Source: Apus apus (taxonomy: Eukaryota > Chordata > Aves > Apodiformes > Apodidae). Taken from it: DNA of 64,000 nucleotides. This document shows, in pieces, positions 36,801-50,218 of this stretch; within the stretch, counting starts at the first letter, position 1; the number at the start of each line of letters is the position of its first letter. The stretch is from NCBI RefSeq assembly GCF_020740795.1, contig NC_067282.1, forward strand, positions 152,878,858 through 152,942,857, in the 5' to 3' direction. Below the pieces are notes generated by a model. That model was not told the DNA's origin, did no database searches, and was given only the letters and a program-made list of their open reading frames with translations. The position numbers and the translations under genes were made by a program.

Positions 36801-39800
36801 CAGGTAACTGCTGTCTAATCAGCTAGGTCTTCAGTGCAATGCACACCTGGAATCTGGCCTGGGTCCTGGTGACCAGGCTCTATGAAAGGAATCTGGTGTG
36901 ATGCACCATGTGAGCAACCTGCCTGGTCACCAGTTTGTTTCGGTTGATTTCTGTTTTCTCTTTTGATGAACAGGCACAAGGTTGGTTTTGCCAAATTGCA
37001 GACCATGAGGCTGTTTTGCAGCTGTTTTGCAGCTACAATGTTAACACTGTCGATATTTAAGACACAGTTATGAGAAGGATTTAAGTTTTGTTTTGTTTTT
37101 TCTTTTTATGAAACCTAAACTCCATGTCAAATAGGATTTAGTGTCGATCTTAGAGGGGGGAAATAGGGTGAAAAGTGTGAAAACTTGTTTCCAAAACAAC
37201 AGCATAGCATTCGTCTTATGAATTTATAAAATGTTTGGGACTAAATACAGGGCATGCCATATGGTGCCTTACAAATGGATCCTGATGCATTTTGCAAATT
37301 CTGAGAAGATTACGAGAGAGATGCCTCGATGTCTTGCTTTGCCCTTTGACTCCTTGGGTTTCCATGAAGACTTGACACTTCATCTGTACCAAGGGTCAGC
37401 TGCAATAGATTTGGTTTGTCCTTTGAGCCTTTATTTAAAAGAAACTCTTTCCAGGGGGCCCAGACCTCCCTTTGCTGTTGTATCTATAATATTGACATGA
37501 CAGCAAGAGCAAGAGTGAAGTGTGCCATTAAAAAAAAAAAATCAATGCTAAAACTGTAGCAGTAATGAGAGGGGCCCTGCAGTTCACCTCTCTGTCGTTT
37601 TCTTGCTTTTTGTTACATAGCAGCTCCCTTCCCTTGTTCGTGAAGTGTTTTGTCTGCTTGGGCTTATTTTGCTCTTGGGCAGTGAAGTGTTGCATTGCCA
37701 GTTAATTTCAGCAGTTTAGGAGTAGCTGGTCAGGTCCCAGTTGTGCAAAAGCTTATGAGCACACTTAACTTTTAGTACGGGAGCTGTGTTTTATGGGACG
37801 TAGAGCGGGGTGGCTTCTGAAAACTACTGTGGCTGCTTGTGTGTACTGAGTAGCTGCCCTGTAGCTCATTAGCTCTAAAGATCTTCCAAGTAGGGGCTTT
37901 GCGATTGTACCTGTCTTTTAAGGTCCTACCATGCTTTTGGGGGTACCTTTCCTGTAACTTGTACTGACAGCTCTATCAGCCTGGGCTGTGTGCTTGGTCC
38001 ACAAGGAAACAGAGCTGGCCTTGGGCAAATCGATGGGGGAACTGGGAAAACACACAGGTTTATTCCCCACCATGTCCCTGCCTGTTGCCACTGATATCAC
38101 TTGCATATGAGCCAAAGGAGTATAGGATGGTTGTTGATGGCAACAGTGGTGTTTCATGCGGGCACTCCCCGATGGGAGTGGAGAATCACTGGAGGAAAAA
38201 ATAAAATTATGTGCGTGTGGATCAGTAATTGTTGCTTTTCTTGATAATGTTGAGCTGGTGATGGCAGGATGTATGGGGACAATGCACTGCCAAACCATCA
38301 CTTTTCAGATGATCTGTGTGGCCAAGGGGCTGATCAATCTTTTGCTCATTACTAAGCTTTGGGTGAATAAGTGTTATGTACTACACCCTGGTCAGATTCT
38401 AGTTTGGGCAGTTTGATTTTGTGCAAGTGAAATTTTACATGCAGATTCCATAGTGTGTTGTACTTGTCTCTGCCTTAAGCTGTTGCCTGGTGTACTGTTA
38501 GACTCTGGATGCAGTCTTCAAAACAACTGGATGTAGTTAATTAATAAGCAAACAACAGCTGTACATTTGTTGCAAGTCTTGTAATTGTTGATGTCTGTCT
38601 TAAGGCTCCTGCAATCCCCTGATTAGGCTTACTTTTTCTTTTTATGTGTGTACATTTATTTGTGTGTGTATATATAAATTATAAAAGGAAAGGTTGCTGC
38701 CCTTAGGAATGGATTGATTTCTGTTGATTGCACAGCTCTGTAGACTTTTCAGCCAACAGATACATCTGTATACCTCAGTTGCACAAACAGCTGCAAGATT
38801 ATTTTTTTCCCCTCTAAGTGGTTATCTAACCTCTCTGTACTCCACAATGTGCTAAGTCAACTTTGCAGTTGCTCCTGTTGCATGGGAAACTGAGCTGATC
38901 CAGATCTTTACAGTGGAAATGCAGTGTCAGTGGCATCAGTGCTCCACTGGGCACGTACCAAATGCTTTTCAGCATTGAGAAGGGCACAAGCCTGCTTTAG
39001 ACCCTGCTGTTTTTTTTTTCTGCCACTCTGCCAAACACCCTACTGGTGGAATGAAGTTTGCTATTGGCAAATAAGGATGACTTTTAATAAGGCAATTGCC
39101 CATAAACTTGATTAATTTTTGAAGGCAATGCATGCACTGGACCAACATGGCCATCTCCCCAGGCCCAGTCTATCCTCCTCCTCTCAACTACTCTTCTCCC
39201 CTTTCTATGTTAACAATACGAGCTTTAAAAGCAGTTTTTTCATATACTTGTAACTGACTCTTGATTTCCCTGTTAATTCTTCATTCTTTTCTTGGGAAGA
39301 TGGCTGAACTTCAACACATCTGACTACCTGTCTGAAAACCAGGCATCCAGGCTCTTTCTGTAGACATTTGACAGACTCCCATCTGTAGCAGGAAATTCAG
39401 CATGCTGAACTTAACCCATCCCTTCAGAGGGGAAGATGGTTCTCTGGAGGTGGCTGTTTTTCCTTCTTTACTAAAGAGGGAGCTTCTGTGTAGCGGACTG
39501 CAGGGATCCTAGGCTGCTTTTGAATTTGCTATGTTGTTTGGGTCCCCAGGTGCTACGGAAGGAGGTGAAGGGGAAGGCAGGGAGAAGGTTTAGTTTTGGA
39601 AAGGGTGCAGTCCGAACATTTTAGTGTTTCCATAATGAAATATCAGACAATCTTCATTCTGTGGCAGGAGAAGGGAAGGTTCACTGTCTGCTTGAACTCT
39701 GGATTGGGAAAAAGTAGTTCTGTAAATTCCAGCTTCTTTCCTGGGGTAGAAACCCAGTTTCTTCCTTGCGGTTGGTAGGCAGAGGCGAGGGGGTTGATAG

Positions 39801-40485
39801 TGCTCAGGATTTGCACAAGGAGTTGGGAAGGAAACAGCCTCTGCAAAAGGAATGGCAAGTGAGTGTCATTAGTGTGGGTCATTTGATGTGCGATTTTACA
39901 GTGGGAAGTTTAGAAGGATCATTTGCCCAGTCAGACATAGTCTAAATGGAATTTAAACTTGTATGTTGTCATTAGTAGCACGCAAAGGATGGATATGTTT
40001 GAAGGGGATTTGCATGCTTGTGATCTGCAAGAAATTGGCTGGGCTGTGTGTATGTGAGATGTACGCAATTCCAGGCAAGTGGGCAGATGTAAAGGGATGA
40101 GGTCTAAATTTGGCTGGCTTGCAAGCTGGCCCTGTATATTTAAGCACAAATGCTGAGACAGGATATCTTACTGCTTCCCATCCCTTATTCTCTGGAGGTT
40201 TTTAAAGTGAGAAGTCAAAGACCACAGTTTGGAAATGAACCAGGGCACAACACAAGCAAAACCAGAGCTCTGTCTATCTGAAGCTTTTATGTCCATAGGG
40301 TCTACAAAAATAGAAAAAATCAGAAATAAGGCTGAAAAATATTCTTAGTGCATATCTGCTGTCTTCATGCAAAGCTCTGAGCATTTTCCCTGTCACTGAA
40401 GGATAGGTTCCTACTGTTGGAGGAAGGACTTAACTGCAAAATACTGAGAGGAGACTATGGTTTAGGACAGAGGTGGTTTTTGTTG

Positions 40486-40504
40486 TTTTTTTTTTTTTTT
40501 TTTT
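40486..40504 (+). repeat. Poly-T tract
   Basis: A run of 19 T with no recognisable element attached. Confidence 0.85.
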
Positions 40505-43135
40505 CTGTATGGTGTACTGTCCTGTTCCACCAATACCTGCCAAAAGCAATAAAAGACCTGCTAATGCTCCATGTCCTGGTGCTTCAGGAAGGTGGGACTA
40601 GGACTTGTGCTGCAACAGCTTTTTACTAGGTATCTCAATATGGTCCCTGATTTCTGGTCAATGAATGTGGAATGTGTGGGGAGGCAGGCAGAAGAGAATA
40701 GAGGATGAAAGTCCTATCCTTGTCTGGTGAAAATCAGTGTTGTTCTGCTATACCTCGTAAAAACACACTTATTGGCACCAGCTGTTGCTCTTCAGGCTAA
40801 GTTGGGAAGATTAAATCTCATCTTGTCATATAGTACAATGTTATCCAGGACAGAGTGTGGTTTGTGCCAGCCTGGGGGGTACCTGGTAGGGCAGAGGAGA
40901 GGGACGATGTGCTCAGCTGAATGAGGGGATGGTAGTGGTGCCTGCTTTGGAGAACCTCCCCGTCCCTCTGCAAAGCATGTTGCTGAACAGAAACAAATGC
41001 TGAATAATCCTTCAGGAGCATATTGTGTTTATTCACTGGAATATATTTTTTCTTGGAGATAAGAACTATTTATTTTCTGAAAAATGGTCAGTATGCCTTT
41101 TTCAGCCTTTGTGAACACTGAAGCAGGGTGTGTGAGGGGGCTTTTGGAGAAATAAAGGGCAATTAAAATACTAATTTTGAATTTGAGACCCACAGAATAC
41201 TCCATCCAGACCTCTAATTCCATGTTCTGTCATAACAATGTGAATTAAATAATGCAATCAACCACTAACAAATTGACCAGCTGCCTATTTGAGGACTTGC
41301 CACTCTTCCCACTCCAGACCATGGGGAAGGGCCTGCAGTCAGTTTGAATTTGCTGTGTGTTGTGGGCATAATACTTGACAGAAGCTGCTGCTTCAGGTGA
41401 GGAATGGTTAAGAGTTGAAGCTCTTCTGCACCAAATGCTCTGCAACTGGTCCCAGGGTGGTTAAGAGGAAAGTCTGCATGAAAAACATGTCCCATTTCAG
41501 ACCTACAGAAAGAGCAGGAACAAAGAGCCTGGAAAACTGTCAGCCTCTAAGCTGGGAAGATCATTATAGTCCTTGAGAGACACTGACTTTGGAAGATGAA
41601 ATGTAGGAAGGCTGCAGCTTGGTGTAAGATGGACTGGGCTGAAGCTTGCACCTACTTCTGTCCTGTGTTCACTTTGCCTGCTGGTTCTGGTTGGCCCAGT
41701 ACACCTTGGCCAGTCCCTTCCCTGACTCCATTGCACATCTCCATGCCACTGCCTCTCCTGTGCTTCACTGCCTGCCATGGGGCAGAGGCAAAGGAGGTCA
41801 TGTTTGAAGTGTCCTTCTCTGAAATGGGATTTGCAGCCTCTGGCTGGTGGAGCCAGCAGGAGGAGGGCTGAGTAGTGGTGGGAAGTGCCAACAGGCCAGG
41901 CTGGATGTTCAAAGGGACAGAATCAGTTAGTGGAGTGGACCTGCCCTGCTCTTGGTTTATGCTTCTCCCTGGGCTGTGGGTTTGTGCTGTGCTGCCTCAG
42001 ATCAGCGGTGTTCCTCCATCAGGGAAAGAAATGCTGCTGCTGGCTTTGCTGCCCTACCTGCCTTCCCTTCCTGGAGGGGTGCTGTGGGATCTGTTGCAGG
42101 AAAGAGGAGGGATCATCTCAGAAAAAGCTTTCGAGGAGGAGACAGGCTAGCTGAGGGGAATGTGTTTTATTTTGGCTTGATAGGACAGCAGAGTTGTGAC
42201 CAGCAGCTAGGGAGGGAGGCTGATGTGATGGGGCTGAGATGAACAAAGAAGGCAGATAAGAATTCAGCTGGACTTGTAAAAGTGACGTCTGATTAAGAAG
42301 TAGTAAGACAGGAACTGATGGGAAGTGATAAGTGGAAACTGCTACTCTGGCACCATGCTACAAATTCCTGCTGAGCTTCATGGGCATCTCCAGAAATCCT
42401 TGTAATCAGTGGTGTCAAAGGCTGATAGAGCTGAGAGAATCAGCTTGAGTGCTTGATCTTTATTGACTGCCCTCAAGGACTGATGAAGTGAGTAAGGAGG
42501 TGGTGTGATGGTGACATAACCCTCCTGCTAGAAGACCTGCAAAGGGGTTTGGATGGGTTGCTTGGTCTGGGGGCTGGTGGTTGAGTGCAGTGTTGTGGTT
42601 GGAAGAGCTTTTACCTGCCCAGCACTGACTGCCAGGTCAGCCAGTGGGGATGGAGATAAAGATCTTAGGTAAGCCTTCCTGCCTGAAGGATGCCCAACCC
42701 TGCCTCCCCTTTCTCCAGCTTTCCCCCTGCCTGTTGTATCAGTGCAGATCACGGGACAAGAGCAGCTCACTTGGGCAGGATGGGGACATGTGGAGTTGTG
42801 ATGTGGGTGACCATCTGTCCCCTGAGACAGCAGTGCCCTTTACACTGTCTTACTGCAGCTCATCCAGCAGGAAAGAGAAATCTGTCCTTGCTAATGATAC
42901 AAAACCACATGCTTTGCTTATCCTTTCTTCCTTTAGATTTCTCTCCCCCAGTCTCCCCTCTTCATCGCCTACTGTGCTCAAGTCTATAGAAGCTGTTGTT
43001 GCTCCCCCTCCTTGAGTGTTATTTGGAGCTGCCGAGTCCCAGCAACTCCTCCAGCAGCCCCTCCTCTGACTAGCCACCCTGTCTCTCCCCTCTCCTTTTT
43101 CCATCTGTGGCAGTCTGTCATTTTTTCCCCTCTCC

Positions 43136-43154
43136 TTTTTTTTTTTTTTTTTTT
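43136..43154 (+). repeat. Poly-T tract
   Basis: A run of 19 T inside a wider pyrimidine-rich stretch (about 43075-43154). Confidence 0.85.
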
Positions 43155-46100
43155 AATCCCTTGCTGTCATTCCTGGGTTTTGCTGCCAGCAGCCTGTCTG
43201 TGTTGATTGCAGCTGCCCTTGAACTGGCTCTTTCTGTGAAGTGCCCTTCTCAGCTAGTACTGTGGACAACAGGCTTCCTGGGGGGAATGATCAGGAGCTA
43301 AAGGAAAGATCTGAAGGTAGGATTTTAACAAGGGACATAGCTCAGTGGTTTAGCTAGCAGGAGAGAAAAGGCTGGGGCTCTGCAGAAGGGCAAGAGCTTA
43401 CCTGTGAAAACAGCAGATTTCCCATCTGTGGAGGGGATTGCTACATGGTGCGGTGGGATTTGCTGCTTCCTCATCCTCATAGGCTGCTTCCATCTCCTTC
43501 TAGAGCATTTGATTTCTAGCCCAGGTCAGCAGCTTTCTTCCTGTGTGCTCCATGATGCAAGTGGCATCCCCGACATTGCCATCCTGAGCTGTCCACGTGC
43601 AGGACTGCTGTGCACATTGCAGGATGGTGGAGTCCAAGGGGTGCATCCACCCTCAGAGCAGGAGCATAGTGCTAGGAGGTGAACGTCCCACGGACCAGGT
43701 TGGGTGAGACATGCTGCTGGAGCAGCTGGCCCTGGTCCCGTCTTGGAGGTAGCTGGCTTTCTGCTAATCCCTTTTGACCAGGGCTGGCTCTTGTGGGCAG
43801 ATGCAGATAGGTGTGAGCTCAATGTGCTGGCTGGGAGATGCATGTCTACAGTCTCCTGGCCTTGTGCCCCAGCTTGGAAGCTGAGCAAGGTGCTCAAGGG
43901 CTTGCTTAGAAAAGTTGAACCCCCCTTGCTGTCTCAGCCTTATTCCTGACTCCTAAACCTTTGTGAGAGCTGTTTCATCTTTACTTTAATAACTTGCTTT
44001 TGTTTATTACTGCCTCCCCAGAGCAGCATAAATGCTGAAATACCACAAGGGCTTTCAGATTGCTTGCAGCTTGAAGAAATGATGTCTTGAGAGGCAGAGT
44101 GAACCGAATGTACCTCTTGTGGGATTTCAGTTCTTAAAGAGTCACGGATGAAAAGGGCTAACATCAGTACAAATTCATAAAGTAGAAAGCTGCTGAATCC
44201 AGTGCTTGTAATGCTTGCTGTAAGATTTGCCTCAACAGGCAAGAAGGGAAGGAATGGAAAGAAAACACATGGTAAAATATTAACCTCCCTATTTAAATAG
44301 GCAGTTTTGTAGCAAACAGCAGCTGTTCTCTTTCATGACATGGAAGAGGCAGGAGCTCAATATTTGAGGGCGGAGATATTTTATTCCATGCAGAGGTTGT
44401 TAGTCCCTCAAGTCAGACATCCAAAATCTTTGTTTGCCTTCCAAGCCCTGCTTATTATTTGGGAGCGCTCTAAAACACCATGAAGGTGTACTTGGCAAAT
44501 CTGCCTTGCACCATCATTCACACATCCCAGAAGGATGCTTCCTACATTTACCTGCATCTTGCTTCTCAGCCAAGAACTTGGCACTCTAGTGTGACCCTAA
44601 GTCCCCTTATAAATACAATGTCCTTATTGTCTACAAAATGTGCTACAGGTTATTTACCAGCCAGCTCTCATGCTTTAACAAATACTATTATCAAGAATGA
44701 AGCTGAAACGTATTTGAAGTATGCTTTGTGATGTATTGTAGTTTCTATGTCATTGTTTTTTTTTTACCAATTGGTGATGTAATTTTTGCTGAGTAAGTCT
44801 CCTGGTTTTATGGGTTAATCTGGCAGGCTCTGCTTTGTCCATATGTGAGATTCAGGTGAGGCCTTGAACGGGGTTTTGTCCTAAGTGAGTTATATTAAAA
44901 AAGACACACTCATAGAAGTGCAACAGTAATAATATATTGCCTTTGTGGTACTGTCTGATGTTCAGTGCCACTGGCCAACTGTGATATTTCTTAATGAAGG
45001 ATGTTATTTTTTTCCTCAAAGTAATTCTTTTGCTTGCTTTTTTCTTTCCCTGTGGCTTATTTCTGATTCATTTCCTTGATGGAGTAGGATCCTTCCCTGC
45101 TTTCAAGCTTGCTCCTCTCTTCTCCACACTTGTCAACCAACTGTTTAGCAGCTTCTGTGCAGGCAACTGCTCTTGTCTTCCTATCTGGAGTTCTCTTTGG
45201 AAATGGTATTTTAGCGACTGGAGGGGGAGCCCTAGAGGGTAGCCCACTGTTTTACACAGGAGAAGCCTTTGAAGGCAGCAGTCTTCTCACTGTTTGCTTG
45301 TAGCATTTTACTTGTTCCGTGCTACAGCTTTGTAGTTTCTATTTCTTATAGGTTGACCCTGTTGTCTTTCTCCACATGGATGACCACTTGCTAATACACA
45401 GTTTCTTCCTTGCTGGATGCTGAGTAATGTTTTTCCCTCATTTTCTGTGCAGCAGGATCTCTGAAGTCTTATGGTTTATACAAGGGCCTTATATACAAAT
45501 AACCTGAGGAATTGGAAGACTCAGTTTCTATTATTACATGAGATGGTTAAGTAGTTTTCTAAACCTGCCCAATTTTTCCCATTGTAAGGATCTGTTTATC
45601 CCTTAATGAAATTTTAAATTTGAGGTCTGGGAGATGGGAACCAGGCAAAAATCTTAGGAAGGATTTTTGGGGGACTGAGAAGTCCAAGAGGAAAATGAGT
45701 CCAGAGGGTCAGGCAGCAAACAAGGATTGGAGGTGGAAATCTTTTCCACCAGATACCTGCCCGCCACAGGGGAGAGAATGGGGAGTGATAGCATAGGTGA
45801 TAAACCTGGAGGGGGGACTGGGTGGGCTAGGCAAGGCTGATGTGGGGGGGACAGGTAATCAGAGTGGGGCAGGTGAAGAGCTGGATGGGAAGAAGCTGGC
45901 TGGGAAGGCAAAAGCTGGGACAGTGAGTCCAAGTGGTGCAGGCTGGAGGGCTTGGTGGGCTCAGGCTGCACTGAGAAGGGGTGGGATGGGAGCGTCACAT
46001 GGAGGGTTCATGAGATGAGGTAATGTCCCTGCCCCACAGCCTGCGTGCTTTGCTCTCCCGCTTATTTCTGTTTCCCTGCTTTCAGCAAACTTCCGTAAGG

Positions 46101-46679
46101 CCCATTGGCCAAGTAGGTGTCATATTGCTATCTTCACTGAATGCCATCCTTCTCTGCAAATGCAGGGATCTTTTGGAAGAAAAGCACATGAATATGCAAT
46201 GAAGGGTTGTGTTGCAAAGGCAGTGTGGAGAGGGGGAAACTGAGGTTCCACATTCATCCTTAATTCTATACAGGATAAGCAAAAGAGGTCTCTAGGGTAG
46301 CCCTGCTGCCCAGTGCAGAGCACGCAGCAACAAGTGCTAGCCAAAAAAACATTCTTGAATGCTTCTGCAAAGACAAAGCAGATTTTTAATTTTTTTTAAA
46401 TTTTTTTTTGGCAGCTGTTGAAATTCAGCTTAGTTTTCCACAAAAAAAAAAGTCATACCTGCTATGGAAGTTTCAGCTCAAGCTGCCAGTCAGATGAAAC
46501 TCTAAGCAAATGGGTGTTGGAATGGAGAAGAGTTTGGGGTAGGATTAATTATAATCAGTGTAGCTGCTTACAGCCTTCTGCTGTGTAGCTCAGCTCTCAC
46601 TGAAGCCTCAAGTTCACCTTAAAATACAATAATTAACTATTAAAGTAGGTACTTCAAATAAATCTTCCTCCTCCTGGGA

Positions 46680-46695
46680 TTTTTTTTTTTTTTTT
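46680..46695 (+). repeat. Poly-T tract
   Basis: A run of 16 T within the AT-rich block at 46540-46860. Confidence 0.85.
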
Positions 46696-48283
46696 CAAAG
46701 CACAGAATTAATTGCATTCTTTCACAGTTTCTTTGAGGTGCTATTATTTCTTTAAAATGCATTTCCAACATATTGTTACATGTCACACATCCTTTAAATA
46801 TCCAATAGATTTTTAACTTTTAAAAATCTATTTCACACTTAGTGGCATGCCTGTAATGCATTTTTCTGGAATGTGTGGCAGATGTCTGGGGAAACTGTAT
46901 TTTTTTCCCATATGGGGGTTATTTTACTGAAAAAATGAAATAGGATTGGCACTTCATTTGATTTTCCTGAGCTGTCACGTCAGGGATTCTCTGGCTGGGT
47001 GTGAGACGTGAATCCAGATCATAGGTAGACTGCAGAAGGCAAAATGTGTTTTCTTCTCTGGGTGAAGGGGAACTTCCCATGCAAAAACATCCTTAGAGGG
47101 CTTGCAAGGTGGGGAGAACAGGCTGGGGAGGTCTGCTCTAAGATATCTTGCTCCATGGGACTTTTCAGCATGCTCTGGAGGTACAGAAGGAGCTTTAAGT
47201 ATTTACTTGGACCTTTCACTATAGGGAGGAGGAAGATGGCAGTTTTGAAGTTACTCAGACTTTCAGGCTACTCCTGACTCTTGGGACCCAGGTTCCTGAG
47301 GTGAGAATTAAGCTAGGTCTTGAAGGTTAGGGTTGCTAAATTTGACTCCTAGCAGGAGTCATAAATGCCAGTAATTTTGAATGTGTCAGGCTGTGATTGC
47401 ATGGCTGTGGCTTAGGATCAGAAGGGAATCTGTCATTGTTGTGTTGGTCAACAGGTGTTTGCAGGTGCCTGATCTGCGTTTCTGTTTTGACTCCTCTCTC
47501 TCTCCACTTTGTTTGGATGTGGCCTTGTCCCCTTGTCCTTGTGCTATGGTGAATTGTATCCCTGTGTATTTTCCTTTTTCCTGTTCCCCACAGACAGGGA
47601 GACAGACTGAGCACTGTGCTTGGTGCCAGCCCCTCTGTAATTTCCACTGCAACGTCAGGGGGAAGAGGCAGGGGAAGGAGGCAAAGCAGAGGAACTGCTG
47701 CGAGCCCCTGAAGCAAGTGCCTGTGCCAACATCTCCCTTTTGCTGATGCAAACATAGTGGAGATAAATACCAGGTGTCTCTGGAAGAGTAGTTCAATGCA
47801 CAGACAGTCCCTCTTTTGTTATGTTTGGATAGCTGAGTCTTTCTTCTAGCTTTACATTTCAAAAGGTTGCCTGTGGCACTTGGCCCGCCTCTCATCTTGC
47901 GCTCAATTTAGGAGGTATATTCCGAAGTTTCTGGGCAATAAAAATGCCCAGTGCTTATTTGGCTGCTGTAGCAGCCAGCATGTCCTCACTGCTGTTGTGT
48001 GTGGGCAGTGGCATGCTGCCATCAAGGTATTTCTGGGCAGAGTTTCCAAGGGACAGAAGAGCATAGCCCTGAGGGAAGCTGTCACCAAGAGCATTGCAGC
48101 AGGGAAAATAATGAAGGTACTGGGCATCACTTGAAATAGAAATGTGAGCTGCTGTGCAGAGGCAAGGGAATGGGTAGTTGAATGACTTGGGATGTTCCCC
48201 ACAGGACAGAGGATGTTTGTGGCCCCTGAAACAAAAATTCGGAGCTTCCAAACCCCCTTGCTTTCCAACACTCCTCACCGCAG

Positions 48284-48717
48284 TGGGAGGCTACGTGCGG
48301 CTGGGTAAGGATTCCAAGATCAAGACCCAATAACAACAAACAAGCTGTTATTGAGCAGGCATTCTTTATTGCAGCGCTGGGCAGCACTGGGGAATTCTCC
48401 ACCATGAGTGCTTCAATGAGTCAGTGAAACACCCCGACTAATATACACCAAAAAACATGCATATTCAGTTCCATGTCAATGAGTTCCCAGAATTCTTCTA
48501 CATAGTAATTTTATTTCCTGGAATTTGCTATCTGTGTAATTATGCATGCTCGAGGGTCTCCTGTGGGGGTCTTCGTTGATTCTAGTCCTTTATTGTCTTT
48601 GTCCTGGTCCTGTCTCCACTCTCCCGCTGGTAGATTGCCCAGGTGGGTCAGAATCCACATCAGTGTGTCTGTAGGTGTGCCAGGGTCTTAGAAGACTTGA
48701 TGTTATCACAACCTACA
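48284..48717 (-). mobile_element. Solo LTR-like element of an avian endogenous retrovirus
   Basis: Read on the minus strand the segment starts TGTAGG and ends CCTCCCA, the TG...CA form of an LTR. Inside, in order, are a TATA-like TATATTA near 48439-48445, an AATAAA (plus-strand TTTATT at 48365-48370) about 70 bases further, and a GT-rich stretch (TTGTTTGTTGTTATTGGG) just after it, which is the U3-R-U5 layout. I see no primer-binding site, no gag or pol frames nearby, and no convincing target-site duplication, so the ends are approximate. It lies antisense to the calcium channel gene. I could not name the family from memory. Confidence 0.58.
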
Positions 48718-49637
48718 GGATGCTTGGCATAGTTGACTGATAGTTTCACAAAGCACCTTGTTTTAAAAGCAACCCTTAGTATAGCAAATTCATTATTTTA
48801 GTAAACTTTTATTAGGCTATATTTCTGTTGAATTCACCAACAAATACCCCATGATGTATCACCCCATCAGTGGAAGAAAAGGTGTCAGGTTGGATAACTC
48901 TAGCAGGAAAGCACAAAAGTGGTTCTTTCCTTCCCTGGCCTCTTGACTTCTCTGGGTACTCCTTGAGTGTGATTAAGGAGGTTAGTGTCATGCACTTGAG
49001 ACTTTGTCTTGTACTTATGGCATTTCCCATTCTTGTTAGCGTGTGAAAGCTCTGACACCTCTCCCCACTGGATGCAGGATTATTCTTTTCTGATGATTAA
49101 GATGTTCATGGGTCACAGGCTGCTTTTTAGAAAGCAGTAGTACATTCCTAGTAGAGAACTTGATGCAATTTACTTTCTGGACTTAATAGATACACCTGGG
49201 ATTATTTCATCCCACTGAATGACCTCTCCTGAGACCCTACTGCTTTCACCAAACAGCAGTGAAGCTTTGTATTTTTTAGATTTATCTCTGAACCCATTCC
49301 CCACCAATTGTGCTGCTTATGCTTGGTGCCCTCAGGCACTTGGCTACATACTCATGTTTGGAAGTTGCTTGGAGGCCTGGAATGCACTGTCACAAAATTG
49401 TTATGTTTCAATCTTCTTCCTCCTGCCTCAACATGCGCACACTGAGATGCAAGTTGGCAAATAACTCTGAGAGGCATGCCAACTCTATGCAAAATACGTG
49501 CGCAAGCAGCATGCAGAGCACCAAATTGCGCTGAGGATTGGACAGAAGAAAGTATAGGAGCTATTATTTGAGTGTATATATTGCTTTTATATTATTAACT
49601 GTCTCTAATGATGATTCATACAAAATATATTTATAAT
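48718..49637. other. Intronic sequence without recognised features
   Basis: Only short chance frames are present between the LTR-like element and the next CR1. No splice-flanked conserved segment was seen. Confidence 0.5.
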
Positions 49638-50218
49638 AGGATAGACTATTTTGGTTGGAAGGGACCTACAATAATCATCTATCCAACTCCCTGACCAGTT
49701 CAGGGCTGACCAAAATTTAAGGCCTGTTATTAAAGGCCTTGTCCAAATGCCTCTTAAACACTTACAGGTTTGGTGCTTCAACACCTCTCTAGGAAGCCTG
49801 TTCCAGTGTTTGACCACCTCTTGGTAAAGAAATGCTTCCTAATGTCCAGTCTAAACCTCCCCTGGTGTAGCTTTGAACCATTACCATGAGTCCTATCACT
49901 GGATACCCAGGAGAAGAGTTTAGCACTTCCCTCTCCATGTCCCCTCCTTGGGAAGCTGTAGAGAGCAATGAGGTCTCTCCTCAGCTGCCTTCTCTCCAAA
50001 TTAGACAAGCCTGAAATCCTCGGCTGCTTCCCACAGGACGTGCCTTCCAGCCCTTTTGCCGGCTTTGCTGCCCTCCTCTGGATGCATTCAAGGACCTTCA
50101 CATGCTTCTTAAATTGTGACATCCAGAACTGTGGACAGTACTCAAGGTGAAGCCTCATTAGTGCTGAATGCACTGGGATAATCACCTCTCTTTGACTGGT
50201 TTTGCTGTGTTTGATGCA
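49638..50218 (-). mobile_element. CR1 LINE, 5'-truncated, with decayed ORF2 C-terminus
   Basis: The minus strand encodes the end of the CR1 ORF2 protein: LHLEYCPQFW, VLECIQRRA, LERRQLRRDLIALY, then SSDRTHGNGSKLHQGRFRLD and [11 protein letters not shown]. These are the regular landmarks between the reverse transcriptase thumb and the C-terminus. The 3' end lies at about 49638, where the plus strand reads TTGGTTGGAAGGGACC. The frame is open for 135 codons (49778-50185) and then shifts, so the copy is dead but fairly well preserved. Similarity fades by about 50218; whether 50440-50520 also belongs to it is unclear. Confidence 0.9.

Larger units (their letters stand above)
33792..48283 (+). other. 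Probable first part of CACNA1I intron after coding exon 1
   Basis: No coding exon is recognisable here. I looked for codons of the expected next exon (WFE, then MLVILLNCVTLGMYQPC) and saw none, but this was reading by eye. The stretch holds AT-rich blocks (notably 36150-36350 and 46540-46860), a palindrome cluster at 36848-36940, poly-T runs at 40486-40504, 43136-43154 and 46680-46695, and many chance open frames below 130 codons. Confidence 0.7.

Noticed and set aside
46225..46250. GAGGGGGAAACTGAGG as a MIR piece
   Set aside because: Only a short match without the neighbouring MIR blocks.
47386..47895. 169-codon minus-strand frame
   Set aside because: Overlaps other frames on both strands and shows no known motif.
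49778..50185. 135-codon minus-strand frame as a host gene
   Set aside because: Its motifs are those of the CR1 ORF2 C-terminus.
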